This document shows, piece by piece, positions 1 through 7,687 of a stretch of DNA of 64,000 nucleotides (within the stretch, counting starts at the first letter, position 1; each line of letters opens with the position of its first letter). A program made the translations under genes and the position numbers. The DNA comes from Sunxiuqinia sp963678245 (lineage in GTDB: Bacteria > Bacteroidota > Bacteroidia > Bacteroidales > Prolixibacteraceae), in assembly GCA_965140765.1 (NCBI GenBank), contig OZ223309.1, positions 1,240,001 to 1,304,000 of the forward strand, given 5' to 3'. Below the pieces are notes generated by a model. That model was given only the letters and a program-made list of their open reading frames with translations. It did not search any database and was not told where the DNA came from.

Positions 1-304
1 GCTTGTCTTTTCCGTTGCCAACACAATTGCTATATGCCGAAAGTAGTACAGCAGGAACCAGAAAATGATGTTCAGGACAGTGCATCTTAAACCCCGGGAA
101 TTTCATCAGGTGTGTCGCCATTTCAATTGGAGCAGTACTGTCTGAGTCGAAGGAGTAATCGTGAATAATTTCTCTGATAGATTTTGCCTCGCAATTGCTA
201 CAAACAGCTACTCCATTGATAATACTATCGGCGTTCACTATTTCTTCCATGCAATAGGAACAATGCAGATCATTGTCTTTTTTATCAGTCGGAAGTTCTT
301 TCAT
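1..304 (-). CDS. DUF5714-like protein, C-terminus outside window
   Basis: Too short for an automatic call because it runs off the left edge. The reading frame from the ATG at 304 starts MKELPTDKKDNDLHC and has two N-terminal Cys pairs (CSYC and CSNC, about residues 15-39), a zinc-ribbon-like arrangement, followed by a segment with PGFKMHCPEHHFLVPAVLL. That last motif resembles the DUF5714 family of anaerobes, whose function is unknown. The gene follows the nrd operon on the same strand but is separated from it by about 200 bases holding a strong hairpin, so it may be a separate unit. Family assignment is from memory of the motif, not from a search. Confidence 0.55.
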   Translation of the reverse strand, partial: MKELPTDKKDNDLHCSYCMEEIVNADSIINGVAVCSNCEAKSIREIIHDYSFDSDSTAPIEMATHLMKFPGFKMHCPEHHFLVPAVLLSAYSNCVGNGKDK

Positions 305-402
305 ACTGCTGGCTTTTGAAATAGCAAAGTAACTTAAAACTAACTATCTATTCACGATATATAATCGGAAAATCAAAATAAATTCTATTAAATGGTGTTT
401 CT

Positions 403-446
403 GTTTCTTACTATTTTGAAAGCAAGCTTTCAAAATAGTAAGAAAC
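403..446 (-). terminator. Perfect 20-bp hairpin, likely terminator
   Basis: Two perfectly complementary 20-base arms (403-422 and 427-446) enclose a 4-base loop. The hairpin lies 56 bases past the stop codon of the PAS gene and before the DUF5714-like gene, both on the minus strand. There is no long U tract immediately after it on the minus strand, so it could also be an RNA-stabilising 3' end or an attenuator. Confidence 0.6.
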
Positions 447-501
447 AACTTGTGGTATGTTTATAAAGTCAGTAGAATATATCGAATATTCAATTGATAA
501 G

Positions 502-1068
502 TTATGCTACCTCCCTTTCAAGTGCTAAAAAGTGCAACGAATTGTCACCCACAAGTGGAAAAATTCGAACTTCGCAATTATATATTTCACCGTTTTTGCG
601 GTAATTGATTATTTCGTCCTTAAAAGGTTTCTGCATACGAATTTTCTTCCTTATTCTTTCTTTTATGATTTCAGAAGTAAGTTCTCCCTGTAAAAAAGAA
701 GGACTCCGGTTAATGGCCTTTGATTTCGCATATCCTGTCATTTCCGAGAAGCCAGCGTTTACCCATAAAATAGTTGTGGTGGCATCGGTTAATACCAATG
801 CTTCGTATGGGTAGGCCTTTAGTATTTTCTTTAGATTAGCTTTCCAGTTATATTTTTTTGAATATTTATTAAGGCTCTGAAATTCCGCATTATGTTCTGC
901 TTCTTTTAGTGTTTCTTGATATTTGGGATAATAAAACTCCCAACACATAAGAGGAGGAACAAGTCTTTTTGATGGTTTTATATCGTTTTTTACTTTTTCC
1001 AACTCAGCCTCCGAAAGACTTGACAGATAGATATCAAGACACATCATATCCGAAAGGTTCTTTTTCAT
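502..1068 (-). CDS. PAS-domain protein with LOV-like core lacking the photoactive Cys
   Basis: A 188-residue protein with an uncharacterised N-terminal part (residues 1-85) and one PAS domain (about 88-187). The domain has the LOV signature pieces NAGFSEMTGY, SFLQG and NYRKNGEIYNCEV. In photosensing LOV domains the sequence before FLQG is RNCR, with Cys forming the flavin adduct; here it is RSPS, so Pro replaces that Cys. A flavin could still bind, but classical adduct photochemistry is not expected. There is no kinase, HTH or other output domain. It starts 12 bases after nrdG, so it is very likely cotranscribed with the reductase genes and may sense redox or oxygen for them (inference). Confidence 0.8.
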   Translation of the reverse strand: MKKNLSDMMCLDIYLSSLSEAELEKVKNDIKPSKRLVPPLMCWEFYYPKYQETLKEAEHNAEFQSLNKYSKKYNWKANLKKILKAYPYEALVLTDATTTILWVNAGFSEMTGYAKSKAINRSPSFLQGELTSEIIKERIRKKIRMQKPFKDEIINYRKNGEIYNCEVRIFPLVGDNSLHFLALEREVA

Positions 1069-1080
1069 TTTGTCGTTACA

Positions 1081-1542
1081 TTATTTAAACAAATAGCTTA
1101 TATCCTTCATGTCGCCATCTTTTTGTATTTCAAACAGATGCTGATTGGTAGTTTCCGTTTTCAGATTTCCTAAACCTTCAACATACCCACCTAGTTTTAT
1201 GTATTGAAAGTTGGTGCTGTCAAATGTTTCGGGCAGACGGGCACAACCGGAGTACCAGGCAGTTTTTGTTTCAGGATAATGAAAACGTATAAAATTCGCC
1301 AACTCTGCCACTCTGTGAGGATCTCCGTCGCCACCCATAAAACAAAAACAGGTAATTGCTGCAGCATATTTTTCCATTAAGGATATGATGCATTCTTCGT
1401 TTAGTTCTTCGCCAATATCTTTTTGTAGATGCGGACTATGGCATCCTTTACAACGATTGGGGCAATTGGTAATATTTACTGCCAGTGTAACCTCGTTGGG
1501 AATTTCCTGAAAAACGATATCGTAATTGTAATATTTAAGCAT
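1081..1542 (-). CDS. nrdG: Anaerobic ribonucleotide reductase activase NrdG
   Basis: Radical-SAM activating enzyme that installs the glycyl radical on NrdD. From the ATG at 1542 the protein has 153 residues, normal for NrdG. The Fe-S cluster motif is NCPNRCKGC (Cys-x3-Cys-x2-Cys), followed by the Gly-rich FMGGDGDP segment expected for SAM binding. The longer in-frame start at 1611 would add a Lys-rich extension lying entirely inside nrdD and is rejected. Its ATG overlaps the nrdD stop by 8 bases (ATGCTTAA), indicating translational coupling to its substrate enzyme. Confidence 0.93.
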   Translation of the reverse strand: MLKYYNYDIVFQEIPNEVTLAVNITNCPNRCKGCHSPHLQKDIGEELNEECIISLMEKYAAAITCFCFMGGDGDPHRVAELANFIRFHYPETKTAWYSGCARLPETFDSTNFQYIKLGGYVEGLGNLKTETTNQHLFEIQKDGDMKDISYLFK

Positions 1543-3655
1543 ATTCTTCCACTTTTTCTTCTTTATTCTTTTGAGCGTAGTAACGTTTTGCGGCTTCTTT
1601 TTGGCGTGCATCCGAGAAACTGCTTACTCGTTTCATATACCCGATAATACGCGTTAAGTAGTCGATGTTTTTGCTGTTGCATTTCGGACATTCTTTTAGG
1701 TAACGTTTGTCAATATGTCCACATTCGTTGCAAATGGTATTGGGTATATTAAAGGTGAAATAATTACACCCTTCGGTTGCAGCTACACGCAACAACTGGC
1801 GATATTGTGTTGCACTCAAGTGTTCTTCTAAATTCATATGTAAGGCAGAGCCCCCGGTAAGGTGTTCGATATATTTTTTCCCATGAACCTTGAATCGATC
1901 AATCACATTCAGCGACTCATCTTCTACCACATAAAAATAACTGTTGTAACAATCGCGCGGCACAAAATAACCATCCTCTCTGTCCCATTTGGCATGTTTA
2001 ACTCCCACGTTTTCAGCCGGAATCATTTCGCAGTTAAACAAGGTATCTTTGGTGCGGTATTTTTTGTTGTAGGTTTCAATTAAACCAAGTATATCGCTTG
2101 TAAATGCCGCATATTCTGGATTGTCGCTTATTTCTATTCCTAAAAACTCAGCAGCTTCAACCAAGCCGTTTACGCCAATGGTAAGGTATTGGCGCCCCAT
2201 GTTGATATAGCCGGCATCGAATAGCGGAAGCATTCCTTTTTCTTGTAACTCTTTTAGGTTTTCGTTGTAACCTAACTGAACTTTGTGTACCAAATCAACC
2301 ACTTCCTCAAGGAAATTGATGTAAGGAGTACGTTCTTTCTTAGCCTGCTGAATACAACGGTTGAGGTTGATGGTCAGTACACTTTTCGAGCCTGTTGAAA
2401 CGCCCCCAGCACCTAAAGTGTAGCTAAAGCCGTTATCCTGAATTTCGTTTCGCAAACGGCAGCACGAACTCAAGCTGTCGGCATTGTCACTCAAATAAGT
2501 AAAAAAGGAGTGTCCTTCAGCATACATGTGCGAGGTAAATTCGCCGTATTCTTTGTCTTTCACATCGCCTTTCTCAGCGAGCAATGCCATGGTTTCAACC
2601 GGAAAAGTAAGCATGGTTTTTGTTCGCTCCTGGTTGAACCAATTCATAAAACGCTTTTGTAACCAGTTCAACGACTCCCAGTGAGGCTTGCTTCCATCGG
2701 GGAAAACAAATTCGCCGAACAGGCTTTCGAAGTAATATTTGTCGTAGTATGCAATATTCCAAAAAACGGCCTGGAAATTACGCGCACCAGTTGGCTGGTT
2801 CAGCGAATATACAATCTGTTCAAAGCAGTCGGTAATTACTTTGTCAATAGAGCGTTTTCGTTTCGATAAATCAGCTGTTTCTTCGCTTCGCGTGTAATAA
2901 TCGTTCCCGTACTCTTTGCCAACAAAATAGTTCATATACATTAGAAACTCGGGAGTGGCACAGGCGCCGCTCAACATGCTCGACACAATAAATACCATGT
3001 TGATAAAACCTCCGCAAAACGATTTCAAATTGGTTGGCGCCGTTGAGTTCCCGCCAATTTTAGACGTTCCTTCCAACAACCACGGGTACATGGTGATACT
3101 GGCACAATACGGTGCGAGGCTGGTTTCATCATTTTTATAAATAAAGTGTTGATTCAGGAAGTTGAGATATTTGTCAGACAATTCTTTGCCGTATACTTCA
3201 GTAATCCGGTCGGTGAGCAAACGCCGGTTTAATCGTATGAAATTCCCTTTGGGGAGTTCCCCAATCAGCGTTGCAATGTTCTTTTTGTCAACATTTGCAT
3301 TGGCATCGAATTTACTTCCCGAAGCTGCATTTCCGGCAGCACAATAGTCAATTAAAAATTTAATCCTGTCGCGTGTTTCGCGGTCTTCCGAATGTTTTTT
3401 CCGATAAAGCATGTATGCTTTTGCCACTGCAAAATAGTTCTCTGCCATCAGCGATCGTTCCACCTGGTTCTGAATATCTTCCACATTCATTCCCTGCCGA
3501 ACTGTTACGCGGTGTAAAATATTTGTCAGGTCTTCGTCGCTGGCAAAACTTCCTACTGAAAGAAATGCCTTCCGAATGGCATTCTTGATTTTATCGATCG
3601 AAAAAGATACTTCTTTTCCATCCCTTTTTACAATGGTTATTTCAGCACTACTCAT
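1535..3655 (-). CDS. nrdD: Anaerobic (class III) ribonucleoside-triphosphate reductase
   Basis: Oxygen-sensitive glycyl-radical enzyme reducing ribonucleoside triphosphates to dNTPs. The 706-residue protein begins with an ATP-cone (ITIVKRDGKEVSFS onward, about residues 5-95), the dATP/ATP activity switch, followed by the NrdD catalytic barrel. The C-terminus has a four-Cys zinc site (CNECG and CPKC) and the glycyl-radical motif RIIGYM, with Gly at about residue 672. Third gene of the operon after nrdB and nrdA, 39 bases behind nrdA, and overlapping nrdG. It allows dNTP synthesis without oxygen, complementing the class I enzyme encoded immediately upstream. Confidence 0.95.
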   Translation of the reverse strand: MSSAEITIVKRDGKEVSFSIDKIKNAIRKAFLSVGSFASDEDLTNILHRVTVRQGMNVEDIQNQVERSLMAENYFAVAKAYMLYRKKHSEDRETRDRIKFLIDYCAAGNAASGSKFDANANVDKKNIATLIGELPKGNFIRLNRRLLTDRITEVYGKELSDKYLNFLNQHFIYKNDETSLAPYCASITMYPWLLEGTSKIGGNSTAPTNLKSFCGGFINMVFIVSSMLSGACATPEFLMYMNYFVGKEYGNDYYTRSEETADLSKRKRSIDKVITDCFEQIVYSLNQPTGARNFQAVFWNIAYYDKYYFESLFGEFVFPDGSKPHWESLNWLQKRFMNWFNQERTKTMLTFPVETMALLAEKGDVKDKEYGEFTSHMYAEGHSFFTYLSDNADSLSSCCRLRNEIQDNGFSYTLGAGGVSTGSKSVLTINLNRCIQQAKKERTPYINFLEEVVDLVHKVQLGYNENLKELQEKGMLPLFDAGYINMGRQYLTIGVNGLVEAAEFLGIEISDNPEYAAFTSDILGLIETYNKKYRTKDTLFNCEMIPAENVGVKHAKWDREDGYFVPRDCYNSYFYVVEDESLNVIDRFKVHGKKYIEHLTGGSALHMNLEEHLSATQYRQLLRVAATEGCNYFTFNIPNTICNECGHIDKRYLKECPKCNSKNIDYLTRIIGYMKRVSSFSDARQKEAAKRYYAQKNKEEKVEEYA

Positions 3656-3694
3656 AGTTTATTTCTTATATAATTAATTTTGGGTTTTTATTTG

Positions 3695-6106
3695 TTACTC
3701 ACAACTTGGGCACAACTTGGCTAGCATCGGATCAGTAGGACAGCTATTTCCATTGCTGTTCATCACTTCGTCAACCACTTCGTCTCCGAATTTTTCTCGC
3801 GCTTTCAATTCTACTTCATTCAGCTGCATTTCTGATTCGATCTTTGCCGAGCCATTTGAATGAACAGCTTGTGGCTTCGAGCGCCCAAATCCTTTGCGTG
3901 CTCCGCGTTTATTTACTTCAGAAGTATATTTTTCCCCTTTTATAACTTTATCGATAAAGCAATAATAGGTTGATTTCAATTCTTTTTTCCATGCATACAA
4001 ATAGATGTCCTCCATTTCGGCACGCAACTGTTCATCAATGTATATTGATTTTGAAACCGCCTGATCTACCGATTCCTGGAAAGCAGCAGCAATATCTATT
4101 TGTCGTTTCGGATGCACTTCGTAAGTTGTTTTATAAAGGTCGATGTCAATTTTGCCCTGCAAGGCTTCGATGTGCTGCACCGAACCGTTGTTTCGTTTAA
4201 TGGCGTCAGCAATTTCTTCATTCCAAAGTCCTTTACTTTCCAAATCCTGAATGAGGCGTTTATTGATTACAATATATTTTCCTGATAGCGTATCGCGCGA
4301 ATACAAGTTGCTGAAATAACTATCGATCGACGATGTTGTTCCCGAAATAATGGAAATGGTTGCCGTGGGCGCAATGGCCAGTAAAACAGCATTTCGGCGT
4401 GCCGAATAATTATAGGGGACACCTGCTTTTTTCATCTCATCGTAATGGGCGAAAGCGCCTTTTTCAGCAGCTAGTTTCTCGGATGCATCATAGGCTTTCT
4501 CTTTGAAAAACTGTCCCAGCTTTTGAGCGATTTCTACTGCTTTGGTTGAGTCATACGCCACTTTTAGCTGCACCAATGCTTCTGCAAATCCCATGATTCC
4601 AATTCCCAGCGGGCGTAAGTCCATCGTATTTTTTCGGCTGGCTTCGGTGGGATAAAAATTCTTATCCAGTACATTGTCCAGCGCTTTTACAATAATCCGA
4701 ATGGTTTCTTCCAGCTGCTTCCAATTAAAATCAGTGTAATCATTATTTATGTGTTTCGAAAGGTTGATGGAGGCCAGGGTACACACCGCCGTTGAATCGG
4801 GCTTGTTTGGAATGGCTATTTCCGTACACAAGTTAGAACTGTTAATTACACTATAATTTGGACACGGATTGTGCCGGTTGTGGGCATCTTTAAACGTTAG
4901 CCACGGATGCCCTGTTTTGGCCAGTTTAAACAGGTATTTCTTAAAGAAGTCGCGTCCTTGCAACTTTTTGAAAAGTTTTAGTTCGCCGGTTTCTGCCTGA
5001 AGAATCCGTGCTTTGTATTTCGCCGCAAAATCGTTACCAATGGCATCTACCAATTCAGGGCACTCACCCGGATCAAACAAATAAATGGGTTCGTCTTTCT
5101 CAATGCGGCGCATCATTTCATCGGGCATCCATAGTTTGGTATTCAACGATGGAGTGCGAAAATAGGCGTTTCCGGTAGTTTCGCGTAGTTCCATAAAAGC
5201 TTCGATATCGTAATGCCAGGGCTGGAGCGAAATAACCTGCGAGCTGCGCCGGCGTCCTCCTTGCTGAATGGAGTTAACCATGGTATCAAATACTTTGATG
5301 AACGGGATAACGCCTGACGATTTTGCATTGAGTGACTTAATATGCGATCCGGTTGCACGTACCCGGCTAACATCCGTTCCTACGCCACCAGCATATTTTG
5401 CGAGAAAAGCTGTTTCTGTCAATTTATCGGTGATTGCAGCCAGCGAGTCGTCTACTACATTAACATAGCAAGATGAATATTGCGAGACACTGGTTCCGGA
5501 ATTAAACAAAGTAGGAGTGGAGTGTAAGTATTCGAGACGCGACATCTTTTCGTAAATCGCAATTACCTCCGGCTCATCATTTCCAATTCCCATTGCCACT
5601 CGCATAAAAAACCACTGTGGCTTTTCAATCACTTCCTGTTCGGTGTCTTTCGATAGGTATCGGTCGCGCAAAGTTGTTAAACCAAAATAATCAAGCAGGC
5701 GATCATTTTTATAATCGATGGCATTTTCAATCTTCTGCAAATTAAATTCAGCCAGTTCCTGTTTTAAATAGCCACTTTCGATATTGAATTTCAGGTAATC
5801 TGAAAACGATTTAAATTTCCGGTCGATGCGTTTATTGATCAATTTTAATAACTGCAATGTTGCCAGAGTATCGTAAATGGGGTGCTTCGGAATCAGATGT
5901 TCGATAGCTTTCAATACTAACACGTCGAGCTCTTCTGTTGTGACACGCTCCGGAACTTTTAGGTCCAGTTCTTTTATAATTTTAAAAACCAACTCATAAT
6001 CGTCTTCCACTTCCATACCTTTGATAATCTCAAAAATGGCATTGATAATCTCCTGCGTACGAAAACGTTCTTCGCTTCCATCTCTCTTTATAACGGTTCT
6101 GTGCAT
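3695..6106 (-). CDS. nrdA: Class I ribonucleotide reductase alpha subunit
   Basis: Catalytic large subunit reducing ribonucleotides with the radical supplied by NrdB. The 803-residue protein starts with an ATP-cone (residues about 1-95, HRTVIKRDGSEERF). Expected active-site elements are visible: SSCYV (first redox Cys), NLCTEI (thiyl-radical Cys), STAVCTLASINL (second redox Cys) and the Tyr pair in KSTYYCF for radical transfer. The tail carries CPTDPMLAKLCPSC, the mobile Cys pair that receives electrons from thioredoxin. It lies 11 bases after nrdB, and the pair forms one enzyme. The ATP-cone suggests allosteric overall-activity control on the alpha subunit. Confidence 0.95.
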   Translation of the reverse strand: MHRTVIKRDGSEERFRTQEIINAIFEIIKGMEVEDDYELVFKIIKELDLKVPERVTTEELDVLVLKAIEHLIPKHPIYDTLATLQLLKLINKRIDRKFKSFSDYLKFNIESGYLKQELAEFNLQKIENAIDYKNDRLLDYFGLTTLRDRYLSKDTEQEVIEKPQWFFMRVAMGIGNDEPEVIAIYEKMSRLEYLHSTPTLFNSGTSVSQYSSCYVNVVDDSLAAITDKLTETAFLAKYAGGVGTDVSRVRATGSHIKSLNAKSSGVIPFIKVFDTMVNSIQQGGRRRSSQVISLQPWHYDIEAFMELRETTGNAYFRTPSLNTKLWMPDEMMRRIEKDEPIYLFDPGECPELVDAIGNDFAAKYKARILQAETGELKLFKKLQGRDFFKKYLFKLAKTGHPWLTFKDAHNRHNPCPNYSVINSSNLCTEIAIPNKPDSTAVCTLASINLSKHINNDYTDFNWKQLEETIRIIVKALDNVLDKNFYPTEASRKNTMDLRPLGIGIMGFAEALVQLKVAYDSTKAVEIAQKLGQFFKEKAYDASEKLAAEKGAFAHYDEMKKAGVPYNYSARRNAVLLAIAPTATISIISGTTSSIDSYFSNLYSRDTLSGKYIVINKRLIQDLESKGLWNEEIADAIKRNNGSVQHIEALQGKIDIDLYKTTYEVHPKRQIDIAAAFQESVDQAVSKSIYIDEQLRAEMEDIYLYAWKKELKSTYYCFIDKVIKGEKYTSEVNKRGARKGFGRSKPQAVHSNGSAKIESEMQLNEVELKAREKFGDEVVDEVMNSNGNSCPTDPMLAKLCPSCE

Positions 6107-6117
6107 GTTTTCAATTT

Positions 6118-7104
6118 TTAATAATTGGTGTATTCGGTGGATGAGACTTCAAAAAAGTTGATCAGTTTTTTCATATCTTCTTTTTGAAGAAAGCGGAGCG
6201 GATTTTCCGTAATGTTGAATTCAGGATCGAAACCGAGTTCCACCAAACGGCGGTCGGTAATGTATTTCAGGTATTTTTCCAATTCAGGATACGACATTCC
6301 TAACAAACTGCGCTGCCCAAATTTGGAGCGAATGTAATCCAGTTCCAACTGCAATCCTTTCAGAATGATGTCGCGCATTTCGGCTACAAATTCTTCGTCT
6401 TCCACAATTTCCGGACTTTCATCAAGCATAATCAAAATGGCTTCAATTCCATTTTGCAGGTGAAGCGATTCATCAATAAGAATTAACTCAACGCCCGAGG
6501 CCACATTTTTCATTTTACCCATTTCTTTCATCGCAAAAAAGTGGGCGAAACTCGAATAAAAGAAAATACCTTCCAGCACAATGTTGTTCAGAAGAATGGC
6601 ACGCAAGATTTGCTTCTGTCCTTCCAGCGTTTCGGGATTGATTTGTCCGTAACTTATTTTATCAATTTCTTCCACAATTAACGATTGCTTTTTGCGCAGG
6701 TACGGATCGCTGAACGCTACGTCGTACATGGCAGCATGATCCATTCCAAATGATTGCAGCACACTTTCGAAGAAATCGCTATGAATGTTTTCCATAAAAA
6801 GCTGTGTGCTGAAACTCATCTTCGCATGCGGATCGGTAAGCAACGGGAAGAAAGCATTGACCAATACGTTTTGCACCAGTAATTCTGACGATGAAAAATA
6901 GCCAACGGCTGTATCGAACAAATCCTTTTCTTCAGTTGAAAGATGATGATAATCCAGTGCATCTTGCTGAATATTGAGTTCTTCAGGAAACCAAATAGCT
7001 TTCTTTTGCTTTTCGTATAATTCACGAAAAACAGGATACGAGGGATTCTCGCTCAATTTAATGTTGTCGCGCACTGATGTGCGTCCGATTAACTTTGCCT
7101 TCAT
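6118..7104 (-). CDS. nrdB: Class I ribonucleotide reductase beta subunit with Phe at the radical site
   Basis: Ferritin-like radical-generating subunit, 328 residues. All six metal ligands can be placed: Asp51 (ALDYHH), Glu105 and His108 (MENIH), Glu178 (LEGIFFY), Glu212 and His215 (DESLH). Seven residues after Glu105, where E. coli NrdB has radical Tyr122, this protein has Phe112 (ENIHSDFFESV). Chlamydial class Ic subunits show the same change and use a Mn/Fe cofactor instead of a tyrosyl radical; class Id dimanganese enzymes are an alternative. The C-terminus SSTEYTNY keeps a Tyr for radical transfer to NrdA. It is the first gene of the operon, 138 bases downstream of the cobalamin riboswitch. 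Confidence 0.93.
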   Translation of the reverse strand: MKAKLIGRTSVRDNIKLSENPSYPVFRELYEKQKKAIWFPEELNIQQDALDYHHLSTEEKDLFDTAVGYFSSSELLVQNVLVNAFFPLLTDPHAKMSFSTQLFMENIHSDFFESVLQSFGMDHAAMYDVAFSDPYLRKKQSLIVEEIDKISYGQINPETLEGQKQILRAILLNNIVLEGIFFYSSFAHFFAMKEMGKMKNVASGVELILIDESLHLQNGIEAILIMLDESPEIVEDEEFVAEMRDIILKGLQLELDYIRSKFGQRSLLGMSYPELEKYLKYITDRRLVELGFDPEFNITENPLRFLQKEDMKKLINFFEVSSTEYTNY

Positions 7105-7135
7105 TATTTATAGTTTTGTCGTGTTAATCAATTCA

Positions 7136-7171
7136 TCAGAAGCATGAAGGCCTGAAGGCAAAATACAGCAT
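7136..7171 (-). other. Possible 11-codon leader ORF between riboswitch and nrdB
   Basis: In the leader, between riboswitch and nrdB, the minus strand reads ATG and ten further codons (MLYFAFRPSCF) followed by TGA. No ribosome binding site is visible, and an ORF this short can arise by chance. If translated it could influence the expression platform of the riboswitch. A small hairpin at 7213-7232 (GACTT/AAGTC arms) lies just before it on the transcript. Confidence 0.2.
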
Positions 7172-7242
7172 GTCCAGCAATAAAGAAACGGATGTAATTC
7201 GACCTCGAACCAGACTTCAACTCCCGAAAGTCTAATTAAAAC

Positions 7243-7426
7243 CGATTATGGCAGGTCTTCTGGCTCGTCCGGTTTTTGAAGCCTTCCCATTCGTCGGTTG
7301 ACAAACAGTGGCAAAAGATTTTCAAAAACACATTATTGGACTTACAGCTGCGGGTACAGCTCCCGATTTACACGGGATTCCCTCTATCGTATTGTCAAAA
7401 GATAATCTTGACAATAACCCTAATCG
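7243..7426 (-). promoter_or_regulatory. Cobalamin (B12) riboswitch upstream of the nrd operon
   Basis: The minus strand contains the conserved cobalamin-riboswitch blocks in order: GAGGGAATCCCGTGTAAATC, GAGCTGTACCCGCAGCTGT, GCCACTGT, GGGAAGGC, and GAGCCAGAAGACCTGCC. Six-base arms at 7421-7426 and 7243-7248 (CGATTA/TAATCG) can close the outer P1 helix. The next gene on the same strand is nrdB, so adenosylcobalamin binding is expected to repress the class I/III reductase operon. A known precedent is Streptomyces nrdAB, repressed by B12 when a B12-dependent class II reductase is available. The TonB receptor on the other side ends at 7688 and is not downstream of this element. Confidence 0.93.
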
Positions 7427-7687
7427 TTTCACAATTTTAAGCTTTTTCAAGCAATTTTGTTGATTTGAGTTATAAACAAATCGAAGACTTTTGAGTAAGT
7501 TTTCCTTTAAGTAAAAGGTTTTGTTTTATGTTGATAAATCTGTTTTAAGCAAAAAATGTGGTGTTTTGATGCCTGAAAAACATTCAAGTGCAGGTTGTAG
7601 TTTTTTTGTTGAAGACAGCTGTTATTTAACAAAAAAATGGCGAAATAAATCTTGTTTCGCCATTCATCATTAATATTTTATTACGGG

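Noticed and set aside
1543..1611. Extended nrdG start adding 23 Lys-rich residues
   Set aside because: The extension lies wholly inside nrdD in another frame; the ATG at 1542 with 8-base overlap gives the normal NrdG N-terminus.
2681..3588. Plus-strand frames inside nrdD and other long minus-strand genes
   Set aside because: Shadows of strongly conserved coding sequence on the other strand.
7441..7687. Second riboswitch or promoter for the TonB receptor
   Set aside because: The receptor gene ends at 7688 on the minus strand; this stretch is its 3' side and the upstream side of the cobalamin element, with only AT-rich sequence.
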